From the NCBI RefSeq assembly GCF_030698145.1, contig NZ_JAUYNW010000082.1, positions 1 through 57,478 of the forward strand: a stretch of DNA of 57,478 nt, written 5' to 3'. The notes under the pieces are model-generated. The model saw only the letters and a list, made by a program, of their open reading frames with translations. It was not told where the DNA came from and did not search any database. The stretch comes from Phenylobacterium sp. (GTDB lineage: Bacteria > Pseudomonadota > Alphaproteobacteria > Caulobacterales > Caulobacteraceae). Both the position numbers and the translations under genes were made by a program. Shown in pieces: positions 45,548 through 54,681 of the stretch (position 1 is the first letter of the stretch; the number at the start of each line of letters is the position of its first letter).

Positions 45548-47014
45548 ATGAACGACCACGCACCGCCGCCCGACCTGCGCGCCAAGGGCGCCGCCCTGAT
45601 CCACGAGGCCGCCCTGGTGGCCGGGACCTGGATCCCGGCCGGCGGCGACGCCATCGCGGTCGACAACCCCGCCGACGAGCGGGTGCTGGGGCGCGTGCCC
45701 AAACTCGGCGGCGACGAGGTCGACCGGGCCATCGCCGCGGCCGCGGCCGCCTTCCGCCCCTGGGCCGCAACCAAGGGCAAGGCGCGCGGCGAATTCCTGG
45801 CTCGCTGGGCCGAGCTGGTGACGGCGAACGAGGATGACCTGGCCGCCCTGATCAGCCTCGAGAACGGCAAGCCGTGGAAGGAGGCCCTGGGCGAGGTCCG
45901 CTACGCCAACTCGTTCATCAGCTGGTTTTCCGGCATGGCCGAGCGGCTGGACGGCAAGGCCATCGAGAGCGCCAACGGCGGCGACCTGATTCTGGCCTTC
46001 CGCGAGCCCGTGGGCCCGGTGGCGGCGATCACACCCTGGAATTTCCCAGCCGCCATGGTCACCCGCAAGCTGGCCGCCGCTTTCTGCGCCGGCTGCCCGG
46101 TGGTGCTGAAGCCCGCCTCGGCGACGCCGTTCACTGCGCTCGCCCTAGCGGCCCTCGCCCTGGAGGCCGGCCTGCCCGAAGGCTGCCTCTCGGTGGTGAC
46201 CGGCGCTCAGGACGTGGTCGGCGGCCGGCTGACCGGGTCGCCTTTGATCCGCAAGCTCTCCTTCACCGGCTCCACCGAGGTCGGCCGCAAGCTCGCCGCC
46301 CAGTGCGCGCCGACCCTCAAGCGGCTCTCCATGGAGCTGGGCGGGGCCGCGCCCCTACTGGTGTTCGACGACGCGGACCTGGAGGTGGCCGTCGAGGGCG
46401 CGGTGGCCGGCAAGTTCCGCGCCGGCGGCCAGACCTGCGTCTGTCCCAACCGGGTCTATGTTCAGGCAGGGGTGAAGGGCGCCTATCTGGAGAAACTCAC
46501 CGCCCGGGTGGCGGCCCTGAAGGTCGGCGATCCCTTCGCGGCCGGCGTCGAGATCGGCCCGCTGATCGACGCGAAGGGGGTGGCCAAGGTGGAGGATCAC
46601 ATCGCCCGCACCCTGGCGGCCGGCGGCAGGCTGCTGACAGGGGGCCAGCGGCTGGAGGGTCGCTTCTTCCAGCCCACGGTGATGGTCGGCGGCGACGACG
46701 CGCTCTTCTGCCACGAGGAGACCTTCGGCCCGGTGGTTCCGGTGTTCTCGTTCGACACCGAAGAGGAAGCGCTCGCCCGCGCCAACGCCTCGGAGTTCGG
46801 CCTGGCCGCCTTCCTGTTCACCGACGACCTCAACCGCGCGATGCGGGTGGGGCGCGGGATCGAGGCAGGGCTGATCGGGGTCAATACCGGCCTGATCTCC
46901 AACGCCGCCAACCCGTTCGGCGGGATCAAGCAGTCGGGTTATGGCCGCGAGGGCTCGGTCTACGGGATCGACGACTATCTGCAGGTGAAGTCGCTGACGC
47001 TCGCCCTGCGGTAG
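45548..47014 (+). CDS. gabD: NAD(P)-dependent succinate-semialdehyde dehydrogenase
   Basis: A 488-residue aldehyde dehydrogenase. Key segments: ITPWNFPAAMVTRKLAAAFCAGCPVVLKPA (cofactor binding), SFTGSTEVGRKLAAQ, the general base Glu in SMELGGAAPLLVF, and nucleophile Cys in GGQTCVCPNRVYVQ. The QTCVCxNR motif is characteristic of GabD-type succinate-semialdehyde dehydrogenases, which oxidise succinate semialdehyde to succinate in GABA breakdown. The transaminase partner is not in the window; glutarate semialdehyde is an alternative substrate. ATG 45548 follows GGAGGA. Divergent from the small gene at 45192. Confidence 0.9.
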   Translation: MNDHAPPPDLRAKGAALIHEAALVAGTWIPAGGDAIAVDNPADERVLGRVPKLGGDEVDRAIAAAAAAFRPWAATKGKARGEFLARWAELVTANEDDLAALISLENGKPWKEALGEVRYANSFISWFSGMAERLDGKAIESANGGDLILAFREPVGPVAAITPWNFPAAMVTRKLAAAFCAGCPVVLKPASATPFTALALAALALEAGLPEGCLSVVTGAQDVVGGRLTGSPLIRKLSFTGSTEVGRKLAAQCAPTLKRLSMELGGAAPLLVFDDADLEVAVEGAVAGKFRAGGQTCVCPNRVYVQAGVKGAYLEKLTARVAALKVGDPFAAGVEIGPLIDAKGVAKVEDHIARTLAAGGRLLTGGQRLEGRFFQPTVMVGGDDALFCHEETFGPVVPVFSFDTEEEALARANASEFGLAAFLFTDDLNRAMRVGRGIEAGLIGVNTGLISNAANPFGGIKQSGYGREGSVYGIDDYLQVKSLTLALR

Positions 47015-47089
47015 CCGTCGTCGATTGACGGCGCCCGGGCTTTCGCGTCCCATCGGCCCTGCGACATTCTGTCAGGCGGGAGGGGCCCA

Positions 47090-50000
47090 ATGGCGAGCGA
47101 CGAGACGCCGAGCGCGCCGACGCCTCGCCTGCGCGCCTGGGCGCAGAAGGTCCGCGCCAGCCGCATCCCCGGCGCCGTGGCCGCCGGCCTGCTGGCGGCG
47201 GCCTTCGGCGGCGGCTTCCTGGCGGCCAAGGGGATCGAGGCCCTCACGGAGGCCAAGCCAGCGGCGACCGCCCCCGGCGCCCAGGGCTGGTCGCTGTTCG
47301 GCAAGCCGCGGGGCGCGGGCGCGGCCCGCCGGGGCATTCCCAAGCCCGAGGGCTTCGCGGTCTGGCGCAACCGGATCGACACCTCGAAGTCCGAGCCCCT
47401 GGCCTGTGTCGAGCTGACCCGGCCGCTGGACCCTTCCAAGCCCTATGCCGACTTTGTGCTGGTCTCGCCGGACCTGGGCCGCAGCCCGGCCGTCCAGGTC
47501 AAGGGCTCGGAGATCTGCGTCGCCGGCCTGGGCTTCACCGACCGCCGCGTGACCCTGTTGAAGGGCCTGCCGGCCAAGGGCGGCGAGACCCTGGCCGCCA
47601 ACGTCGATGTCGACTTCACCTTCGGGGAGAAGCCGCCCTATGTGGGCTTCGCCGGCGAGGGCGTGATCCTGCCGCGCGAGGACGCCGACGGGATCGGCAT
47701 CGAGACGGTCAATGTCAGCCGCCTGCAGATCGAGGTCTGGCGGGTGGTCGACCGCAACCTGGTGCGCAAGTCGATCAGCGCCCCCGACCCTACGGGCGAC
47801 GGGCAGTACTCCGATGACTACGGGTCCGACAGTCCGAATGACGAGGGCCGGGTGGTCTGGAAGGGCGAGGTCGCCGTCCAGACCCAGGGGACCGGCGAGC
47901 GGGTGACCACCGTCTTCCCCCTGGGCGCGGTGCTCAAGGAGATGAAGGCCGGCGCCTATGTGGTGAAGGCCCGCGACGCCTCGGGCGGACGCGGCCTGAA
48001 GACCGGCGAGGATGACGAGGACGGCTACGATCCCAATCCGCCGGCCCAAGCGCGGCGCTGGGTGGTGTTCACCGACATGGCCTTGGCCGGCTATGACGGT
48101 TCCGAGGCGCTGGACGTGGTGGTGCGCTCGCTGAAGACCGCCAAAACCTTGGCCGGAATCCGCGTGGCCCTGGTGGCGCGCAACGGCGAGGACCTGGCCG
48201 AGGCCCGGACCGACGCCCAGGGCCACGTGCGCTTCGACCGCCCGTTACTCGAGGGCAAGGGCGCGGACGACGCCAAGATGGTCATGGCCTATGGGCCGCA
48301 GGGCGACCTGGCGGTGCTCGACCTCGACCGCGCCCCGGTCGACCTCTCCAAACAGGGGATCGGCGGGCGAACCGAGGAGGGCGGAGGAACCTCAGGCCGC
48401 TCCATCGTCTCGGCCATCGACGGCTATCTCTATGCCGACCGCGGCATTTATCGGCCGGGCGAGACGGTGCATCTCAACGCCCTGCTGCGCGACCGCGAGG
48501 CCAAGGCGGTCAAGGATCGCAAGGGCGCCATCGTGGTGCGGCGACCCTCGGGCGTGGAGTTCCGGCGCTATCCCTTCGACGGCAGCCCGAACGGCGCGGT
48601 GACCACCGACATCGCCGTGCCCAAGAGCGCGCCGCGCGGTCGCTGGACCGCCAAGCTGGAGATCGAGGGCCTGGACAGGCCGGCCGGCGAGTTGTCGTTC
48701 TCGGTGGAGGACTTCGCGCCCCAGCGGCTGGCCGTCACCGTGGTCGGCCAGGAAACCGTGCCGATGAAGGCCGGCGAGACGCGCAATATCGACGTCACCG
48801 CCCGCTTCCTCTACGGCGCGGCGGGCGCCGGGCTGCAGACCCAGGGCGAGGCCCGGCTGCGGGTCGACCCCAACCCGTTCCCGCAGTTCGAGGGCTATCA
48901 GTGGGGCGACCAGCGCACGCCCTTTGAGGAGAAGTTCCTGGAAATCGGCCAGACCGTCACCGACGGCGACGGCCGCGCCGTGCTGGCCATCTCCTCAACC
49001 GAGGCCGGCGACACGCCCCAGCCACTGTCGGCCACCTTCACCACCAGCGTGTTCGAGCCTGGCGGGCGGCCGGTGCGCGAAGGCCTGGACCTGAAGGTCC
49101 GCACCAAGCCGCTCTATCTGGGGGTCAAGATCGAGCAAGGCGACACCGACGCCCGGGGCGACCCGACCATGCTGCTGGACGTCATCGCCGCCGACGCGGC
49201 GGGGCGGCGGATCGCGGCCAAGGGCGCGGCCTACAGCCTGGTGGCCGAGAACTGGGACTATGATTGGTTCCAGCAGGACGGCCGCTGGCAGTGGCGGCGG
49301 ACCAGCCGCGACGTGGTGGTGGCGCGCGGGACGATCAATGTCGACGCCGCCAGGCCCGCACGCATCTCGCGCCGCCTAGGCTGGGGGGACTATAGGCTGG
49401 AGCTGACCGGGCCCGGCGGCGTGGCCAGCGTGATCCGCTTCGCCTCCGGCTGGGGCGCCCCGGCCAAGGACGTGGAGGCGCCCGACTTCGTGCGCGTCAC
49501 CGCCGGACCCAAGGCCTACGGCCAGGGTGACACGGTCGAGATCACCTTGAAGCCGCCCTATGCGGGCGAGGCCCAGATCGCGGTCGCCACCGACCGGCTG
49601 ATCGACTTCAAGACCGTCACCGTCGGCAAGAACGGGACGACGGTGCGGCTCAAGACCAACGGCGCCTGGGGCGGCGGGGCCTATGTGCTGGTGAGCGTCA
49701 TCCAGCCGCGCGATCCGGTGGCCTCGCCCAAGCCGCGCCGGGCGCTCGGCCTGGTCTATGTCCCGCTCGATCCCAAGAGCCGCAAGCTGGCGGTGGAGAT
49801 CGACACACCAACCAAGGTTGACTCCAAGTCCGTGCTGGAGGTGCCGATCACCATCAAGGGCGCCGGTTTCGGCGGCCGCGCGCGGGTGACCCTGGCGGCG
49901 GTGGATGAGGGCATCCTGCGCCTGACCCGCTTCGAGAGCCCCGACCCAGTGAAGTGGTACTTCGGCAAGCGGGCGCTGACCCTCAACTATCGCGACGACT

Positions 50001-52135
50001 ATGGCCGACTGCTGGACCCCAACCTGGGCGCCCCGGCCAATGTCAGCTTCGGCGCCGACGGCATCGGCGGCGAGGGCCTGACGGTCACCCCGATCAAGAC
50101 CGTGGCCCTGTGGTCGGGGGTGGTGGAGACCGGCCTGGACGGCAAGGCGGTGATCAAGCTGCCGGCGCCCGACTTCAACGGCGAGCTGCGGTTGATGGCG
50201 GTGGCCTGGACCGACACCGCGGTGGGCTCGGCGTCCAAGCCGCTCACCGTGCGCGAGCCGGTGGTGACGGAGCTCTCCCTGCCCCGCTTCCTCGCGCCCG
50301 GCGACAAGGCCTTCGCCACCCTCGAACTGCACAATCTGGAAGGCAAGGTCGGGGCCTATGTGGCGGAACTTACCGCCCAGGGCGGTGTGATCGCGCCCTT
50401 CCGCAAGGCCTTCCAGCTGGCGCTCGGCCAGAGGATCGCCGAGCGGATCCCGTTCAACGCCCCGAGCCGGGCCGGGATCGGCAAAGTCGGCTTCAAGGTC
50501 TCCGGACCCGGCTTCACCACCGCCCGCGACTATCCGATCCAGACCCGGCTGGGTTGGAGCCCGATCACCCGGACCACCATCGAACTGCAGCGGGCCGGCG
50601 CGTCCTACACGCCAGTTCCCGGACTGCTGGCCGGCCTGGCGGCGGGGGACGCCACCCTGCAGGTGAGCTATTCGCCGTTCCGCGGCTTCGACCCCGGGCC
50701 GATCGCCCAGGCCCTGTCGCGCTACCCCTATGGCTGCACCGAGCAGACCGTGTCGGGCGCCTATCCCCTGCTCTACGCCCAGGAAGTCTCCACCGATCCG
50801 AAGCTGAAGCGGACCTCGGCGGCCCTGAACCAGGCGGTCGGCAAGCTGCTGGACCGCCAGACCCTGGACGGCGCCTTCGGCCTCTGGCGGGTGGGTGACG
50901 GCGAGGCCGACGCCTGGCTGGGCGCCTACGCCACCGACTTCCTGATCGAGGCGCAGAAGGCCGGCGCCCCGGTGCCGCAACAGGCGCTGGACCGGGCGCT
51001 GGTCGCCATGCGCCAGATCTCGCGGCCCGAAGGCTGGGCCTCGGTCTCCTACCGGCTGGAATATCCGACCTGGTGGGCAGGCTCGCCGGAGGCCTCCAAG
51101 AAGGCCACGACGATCATGCGCAGCCGCGCCTCGGCCTACGCCCTCTATGTCCTGGCCAAGGGCGGCAAGGGCGACCTCGCCCGCCTGCGCTGGTGGCACG
51201 ACGTGCAGATGAAGACCGAGGCCTCGCCGCTGGCCAAGGCCCAGGTCGGCGCCGGCCTGGCCCTCATGGGCGACCGGGCCCGCGCCCGTTCGGCCTTCCG
51301 CCAGGCGGTCCGCTCGCTGGGCTATCGCGAGGAGAGCGACTGGTACCAGAGCCCGCTGCGCGACATCGCCGGGGTCATCGCGCTGGCCTACGAGGCCGGC
51401 GAGACCGACCTCGCAAGAAGCCTACAAGGCCGGCTGGAGAATGCGGTGAGGGACCCCGACGCGCTCAACACCCAGGAACAGGCGCGCCTGCTGCAGGCCG
51501 CCCACTGGATGCTGAAGGCCGCCGGGACGATGAAGATCGACGCCACGGGCGCCATCCCGCTCAAGGCCACCGGCGGCGCGCCGCGCTGGGCGGTGGGCCG
51601 GCTGGCCGAGGCGAAATTCGTCAACGCTGGCTCCGGCGCGCTTTGGCGGACGGTGACGGTGACTGGCGCGCCGGTCGCCCCGCCGGCCCCCGAGCAGAAT
51701 GGCATCACGTTGTCGAAGCGGCTGGTCGGCTTCACCGGGGGGACGGTCGATCCCGCCGCCCTGCGCCAGGGGGACCGGGTGATCGTGCTGGTCTCCGGCC
51801 GCTCGGGCCAGGCCCGCTCCATGGCCTTGGTGGTGGACGATCCCCTCCCGGCCGGCTTCGAGATCGAGACGGTGCTCGGCCCCGACGACGCCCAGAGGGG
51901 GCCGTTCAAGTTCCTCGGAACCCTGACCGGCGCCGACGTCCAGGAATCGCGCGACGATCGCTACATCGCCGCCCTCGACCTGGAAGGCCACACCAACTTC
52001 GCCTTCGCCTATGTGGCCCGCGCCGTGACGGCGGGCGAGTTCCTGCTGCCGGGGGCGGAAGCCCGCGACATGTACCGTCCGGGCCTCAACGCCCGGACGG
52101 CGGCCGGCCGCACGGTGATCGCGCCGGGGCAATGA
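47090..52135 (+). CDS. Bacterial alpha-2-macroglobulin with intact thioester motif
   Basis: A 1681-residue periplasmic protease trap (YfhM-like, type 1). A single N-terminal anchor (IPGAVAAGLLAAAFGGGFLAA) replaces the lipobox seen in E. coli. Tandem macroglobulin domains follow, with DRGIYRPGETVHLNALLRD as the MG3-type signature and PDFNGELRLMAVAWTD before the thioester domain. The thioester motif is YGCTEQ, Cys1216 to Gln1219, so covalent capture of proteases is possible. The C-terminal domain carries DDPLPAGFEIE. In proteobacteria this gene is usually followed by pbpC, as here; the pair is thought to repair and protect the envelope after host or competitor attack. ATG follows GGGAGGGG. Confidence 0.94.
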   Translation: MASDETPSAPTPRLRAWAQKVRASRIPGAVAAGLLAAAFGGGFLAAKGIEALTEAKPAATAPGAQGWSLFGKPRGAGAARRGIPKPEGFAVWRNRIDTSKSEPLACVELTRPLDPSKPYADFVLVSPDLGRSPAVQVKGSEICVAGLGFTDRRVTLLKGLPAKGGETLAANVDVDFTFGEKPPYVGFAGEGVILPREDADGIGIETVNVSRLQIEVWRVVDRNLVRKSISAPDPTGDGQYSDDYGSDSPNDEGRVVWKGEVAVQTQGTGERVTTVFPLGAVLKEMKAGAYVVKARDASGGRGLKTGEDDEDGYDPNPPAQARRWVVFTDMALAGYDGSEALDVVVRSLKTAKTLAGIRVALVARNGEDLAEARTDAQGHVRFDRPLLEGKGADDAKMVMAYGPQGDLAVLDLDRAPVDLSKQGIGGRTEEGGGTSGRSIVSAIDGYLYADRGIYRPGETVHLNALLRDREAKAVKDRKGAIVVRRPSGVEFRRYPFDGSPNGAVTTDIAVPKSAPRGRWTAKLEIEGLDRPAGELSFSVEDFAPQRLAVTVVGQETVPMKAGETRNIDVTARFLYGAAGAGLQTQGEARLRVDPNPFPQFEGYQWGDQRTPFEEKFLEIGQTVTDGDGRAVLAISSTEAGDTPQPLSATFTTSVFEPGGRPVREGLDLKVRTKPLYLGVKIEQGDTDARGDPTMLLDVIAADAAGRRIAAKGAAYSLVAENWDYDWFQQDGRWQWRRTSRDVVVARGTINVDAARPARISRRLGWGDYRLELTGPGGVASVIRFASGWGAPAKDVEAPDFVRVTAGPKAYGQGDTVEITLKPPYAGEAQIAVATDRLIDFKTVTVGKNGTTVRLKTNGAWGGGAYVLVSVIQPRDPVASPKPRRALGLVYVPLDPKSRKLAVEIDTPTKVDSKSVLEVPITIKGAGFGGRARVTLAAVDEGILRLTRFESPDPVKWYFGKRALTLNYRDDYGRLLDPNLGAPANVSFGADGIGGEGLTVTPIKTVALWSGVVETGLDGKAVIKLPAPDFNGELRLMAVAWTDTAVGSASKPLTVREPVVTELSLPRFLAPGDKAFATLELHNLEGKVGAYVAELTAQGGVIAPFRKAFQLALGQRIAERIPFNAPSRAGIGKVGFKVSGPGFTTARDYPIQTRLGWSPITRTTIELQRAGASYTPVPGLLAGLAAGDATLQVSYSPFRGFDPGPIAQALSRYPYGCTEQTVSGAYPLLYAQEVSTDPKLKRTSAALNQAVGKLLDRQTLDGAFGLWRVGDGEADAWLGAYATDFLIEAQKAGAPVPQQALDRALVAMRQISRPEGWASVSYRLEYPTWWAGSPEASKKATTIMRSRASAYALYVLAKGGKGDLARLRWWHDVQMKTEASPLAKAQVGAGLALMGDRARARSAFRQAVRSLGYREESDWYQSPLRDIAGVIALAYEAGETDLARSLQGRLENAVRDPDALNTQEQARLLQAAHWMLKAAGTMKIDATGAIPLKATGGAPRWAVGRLAEAKFVNAGSGALWRTVTVTGAPVAPPAPEQNGITLSKRLVGFTGGTVDPAALRQGDRVIVLVSGRSGQARSMALVVDDPLPAGFEIETVLGPDDAQRGPFKFLGTLTGADVQESRDDRYIAALDLEGHTNFAFAYVARAVTAGEFLLPGAEARDMYRPGLNARTAAGRTVIAPGQ

Positions 52136-54357
52136 ATGGCAGAGGCGATCCTTCTCCCCTTGCGGGAGAAGGTGGCCCCCGCAGGGGGTCGGATGAGGGG
52201 TCCCCCCAGCCTATCGGCGCCTTTCAGAGGTTCGGCATGGCTGTCGCGCGGCGAGTCCGGCGCGCCCCCGCATCCGACCCTGCTCCGCAGGGCCACCTTC
52301 TCCCGCAAGGGGAGAAGGGACACGTCCGCCGTCTCACCCTCGCCCTGATCGCTCTCCTCGCCGTCGAGGCCGCCATCTTCGCGCTCGACGCCCTGCTGCC
52401 GCCGAACCTGTCGCGAGGCGAGCGGTCGTCGCCAGTGGCCCTGGATCGGCGCGGAGTGTGGCTGCGGGCCCTGCCGGTGGAGAACGGTCGCTGGCGGATC
52501 CGGACGGACCTCAGCCGCACCGATCCCAGCTTCCTGCGCCGGCTGGTGGCCGTGGAGGACGAGCGCTTCTGGCTGCATCGCGGGGTCGACCCCCTGGCTG
52601 TGGTCCGAGCGGGCGGCGACGCCATCGCCAGCGGCGCGGTCACCTCCGGCGCCTCGACGCTCACCATGCAGACGGCGCGGCTGCTGGAGCCACGGCCGCG
52701 CAATCTCGGCTCCAAGCTGATCGAGATGGTCCGCAGCCTGCAGATCGAGGCGCGGCTCTCCAAGCGCGAGATCTTGGCGCTCTACCTGACCCTCACCCCC
52801 TATGGCGGCAATCTGGAGGGCGTCCGCGCCGCCAGTCTCTCCTATTTCGGCCAGGAGCCCGAGACCCTGACCCTTGGCCAACAGGCCCTGCTGATCGCCC
52901 TGCCTCAATCGCCGGAAGCCCGCCGACCCGACCGTCGCCCGGAGGCCGCCCGCGCCGCCCGCCGCCAGGTGCTGGACAAGATGGTCCGCGCCCGAGTGAT
53001 CACCGAGGCCGAGGCGCACGAGGCGGAGACCGAGCCGCTGCCCGGCCGCGCCTCGTTCCCGGCCATGGCCTGGCACGCCGCCGGCGAGCTGGCCCGAGCC
53101 GCACCAGTCGACCAGGCCACGGTGGTCTCGACGATCGACGCCCGCTTGCAGTCCAAGCTCGAGCCCCTGGCCGCCCAGGTCGCCCGCGCCCAGGGCCCCG
53201 AGGCCACCGCCGCCATCCTGGTGGTGGAGATCGAGGGCCGCGCCGTCCGCGCCGCCGTGGGCTCGGGCGGGCTGCAGCGGCCGGGCGGCTGGATCGACAT
53301 GACCCGCGCCGTCCGCTCGCCCGGCTCGGCGCTCAAGCCCTTCATCTACGGCTTCGCCTTCGACGACGGGATCGCCGCGCCCGACACCCAGATCGAAGAC
53401 GCCGCGCGGCGGTTCGGCGACTACCAGCCGGAGAACTTCGACCGGGTGTTCCGCGGCAAGGTCACCGCCCGCGAGGCCCTGGCCAATTCCCTGAACGTCC
53501 CGGCGGTTGAGCTGTTGGACAAGCTGGGCCCCGCGGCCTTCGAGGCACGGGTCGACGCGGCCGGCGTGAACCTGGTCCGGCCGCGGGCCGAGACCCGTGC
53601 GGCGGGTCTGGCGATGGCGCTCGGCGGGGTGGGGATCACCTTGCGCGACCTGGCGGTGCTCTATGCGGCTCTGGGCGACGGCGGGGTGGCCAAACCGCTC
53701 GCCTGGACGCAGGTCGAGGCCGCGCGGCGTGAGGGCCTGGGCGGCGAGCGGCTGATGCGCGCCGAGGCCGCCGCCCAGGTACTGGACATCCTGCGCGAGA
53801 CCCCGCCGCCGGCCGGCTCGACCCCGGTGGCGCTGACCCGGGGCCGCCCGCTCATGGCCTTCAAGACCGGCACCTCCTACGGCTTCCGCGACGCCGTGGC
53901 GGCCGGGATTGTCGGCCGCTACGTCATCGTGGTCTGGACCGGACGGGCCGACGGTGGAGCGCGCGGCGGGCTGACGGGGCGCGACGCCGCCCTGCCCCTG
54001 CTGTTCGACGTGGCCGACCAGCTCGACGCCCCCGCCTCGGCCCCGCGGCCCGTCGCGCCGCGCGCCGCGCCCCGGGCGCTGGAGAAACTGGAACAGACCG
54101 ACCAGGGCCCGCGCCTGATCTTCCCGCCGAACGGCTCGACCGTGCAGGTGGAGGCCTTCGGGCAGGCCTCGCGGGGACTGGTCCTCGCCGCCGGGGGGGA
54201 GGACCTGGCCTGGTATGTTGAAGGCGCGCGCCTCGCCACGGACCCGGTCTCCGGCCGTACGGTCTGGCGCCCGCAAGGCCCGGGCTTCTACCGGCTGACC
54301 GTGGTCGACGCACAGGGCCGCAAGGCCTCGGCCCGGGTGCGGGTCAAGGGCGGCTGA
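52132..54357 (+). CDS. pbpC: Penicillin-binding protein 1C
   Basis: A 741-residue bifunctional peptidoglycan synthase. The membrane anchor LTLALIALLAVEAAIFALDALL is at about residues 66-87, the GT51 glycosyltransferase has catalytic Glu142 in VAVEDERFWLHRGVD, and the transpeptidase has Ser399-x-x-Lys402 (GSALKPF), SLN (ANSLNVPAVELL) and KTGTS from Lys578. A C-terminal PBP1C domain (RLIFPPNGSTVQVEAFGQ...) closes the protein. The ATG at 52132 overlaps the macroglobulin stop (ATGA). The first 65 residues are read from two facing repeat copies (52150-52200, 52271-52318) in frame; ATG 52237 is an alternative start. Confidence 0.92.
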   Translation: MNGRGDPSPLAGEGGPRRGSDEGSPQPIGAFQRFGMAVARRVRRAPASDPAPQGHLLPQGEKGHVRRLTLALIALLAVEAAIFALDALLPPNLSRGERSSPVALDRRGVWLRALPVENGRWRIRTDLSRTDPSFLRRLVAVEDERFWLHRGVDPLAVVRAGGDAIASGAVTSGASTLTMQTARLLEPRPRNLGSKLIEMVRSLQIEARLSKREILALYLTLTPYGGNLEGVRAASLSYFGQEPETLTLGQQALLIALPQSPEARRPDRRPEAARAARRQVLDKMVRARVITEAEAHEAETEPLPGRASFPAMAWHAAGELARAAPVDQATVVSTIDARLQSKLEPLAAQVARAQGPEATAAILVVEIEGRAVRAAVGSGGLQRPGGWIDMTRAVRSPGSALKPFIYGFAFDDGIAAPDTQIEDAARRFGDYQPENFDRVFRGKVTAREALANSLNVPAVELLDKLGPAAFEARVDAAGVNLVRPRAETRAAGLAMALGGVGITLRDLAVLYAALGDGGVAKPLAWTQVEAARREGLGGERLMRAEAAAQVLDILRETPPPAGSTPVALTRGRPLMAFKTGTSYGFRDAVAAGIVGRYVIVVWTGRADGGARGGLTGRDAALPLLFDVADQLDAPASAPRPVAPRAAPRALEKLEQTDQGPRLIFPPNGSTVQVEAFGQASRGLVLAAGGEDLAWYVEGARLATDPVSGRTVWRPQGPGFYRLTVVDAQGRKASARVRVKGG
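52149..52319. repeat. Inverted pair of REP-like repeats inside the pbpC 5' end
   Basis: Copy at 52150-52199 (CCTTCTCCCCTTGCGGGAGA, then GTCGGATGAGGGG) faces a reverse-complement copy at 52271-52318. The second copy is identical over 48 bases to 16604-16651. They are separated by about 70 unique bases and lie entirely in the frame of pbpC. Confidence 0.8.
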
Positions 54358-54487
54358 CGCCGGCGGGCAAGACACGAAGTTGCTCCCCTCCTGGGGGAGC
54401 TGTCAGCGAAGCTGACTGAGGGGGACTTTGACTCTTATGGGCTTCATCCCCCTCCGTCGCGTCGCCGAAAAGGGCGACGATCCACCT
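54358..54487. repeat. Repeats preceding the IS110 element
   Basis: Two short palindromic repeats: GTTGCTCCCC...GGGGGAGCTGTCAGC...GCTGACTGAGGGGGA (54379-54425) and ATCCCCCTCCGTCGC...GGGCGACGATCCACC (54447-54486). The GTTGCTCCCC start recurs in the same orientation at 55647-55656 after the transposase gene. Confidence 0.7.
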
Positions 54488-54489
54488 CG

Positions 54490-54681
54490 TGTAATTGGAA
54501 TGGGCTAGCTTGGATGAGCGGCCGGCCGAAGCGCTTATCACGCCAGCGGCCGGCCGCCGCGCCGTCGAGGCCGTCGAGGCCGTCGCCACCGAGGTTAGCA
54601 GCCCGTGGGGGAGCTTGGGTCCGACGGAGCGTCTTCTGAACCCGAACGGTTGTCAGGGCCCAAAGCCCGAACCTTGCGAGG
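54490..54681 (+). ncRNA. Candidate bridge RNA region of the IS110 element
   Basis: The non-coding stretch before the transposase has the length expected for an IS110 left end and contains stem-forming sequence, such as GCGGCCGGCCG (54519-54529) near GCGGCCGGCCGCCGCG (54546 on) and GGGCCC/GGGC repeats at 54656-54667. That it is transcribed into a guide RNA is inferred from known IS110 elements, not seen. Confidence 0.35.

Noticed and set aside
49376..51199. 607-codon frame antisense to the alpha-2-macroglobulin gene
   Set aside because: Shadow frame; Gly/Arg/His-rich without any recognisable motif.
52009..54375. 788-codon open frame antisense to pbpC
   Set aside because: Low-complexity reverse translation with no motif; pbpC on the other strand has all catalytic motifs.
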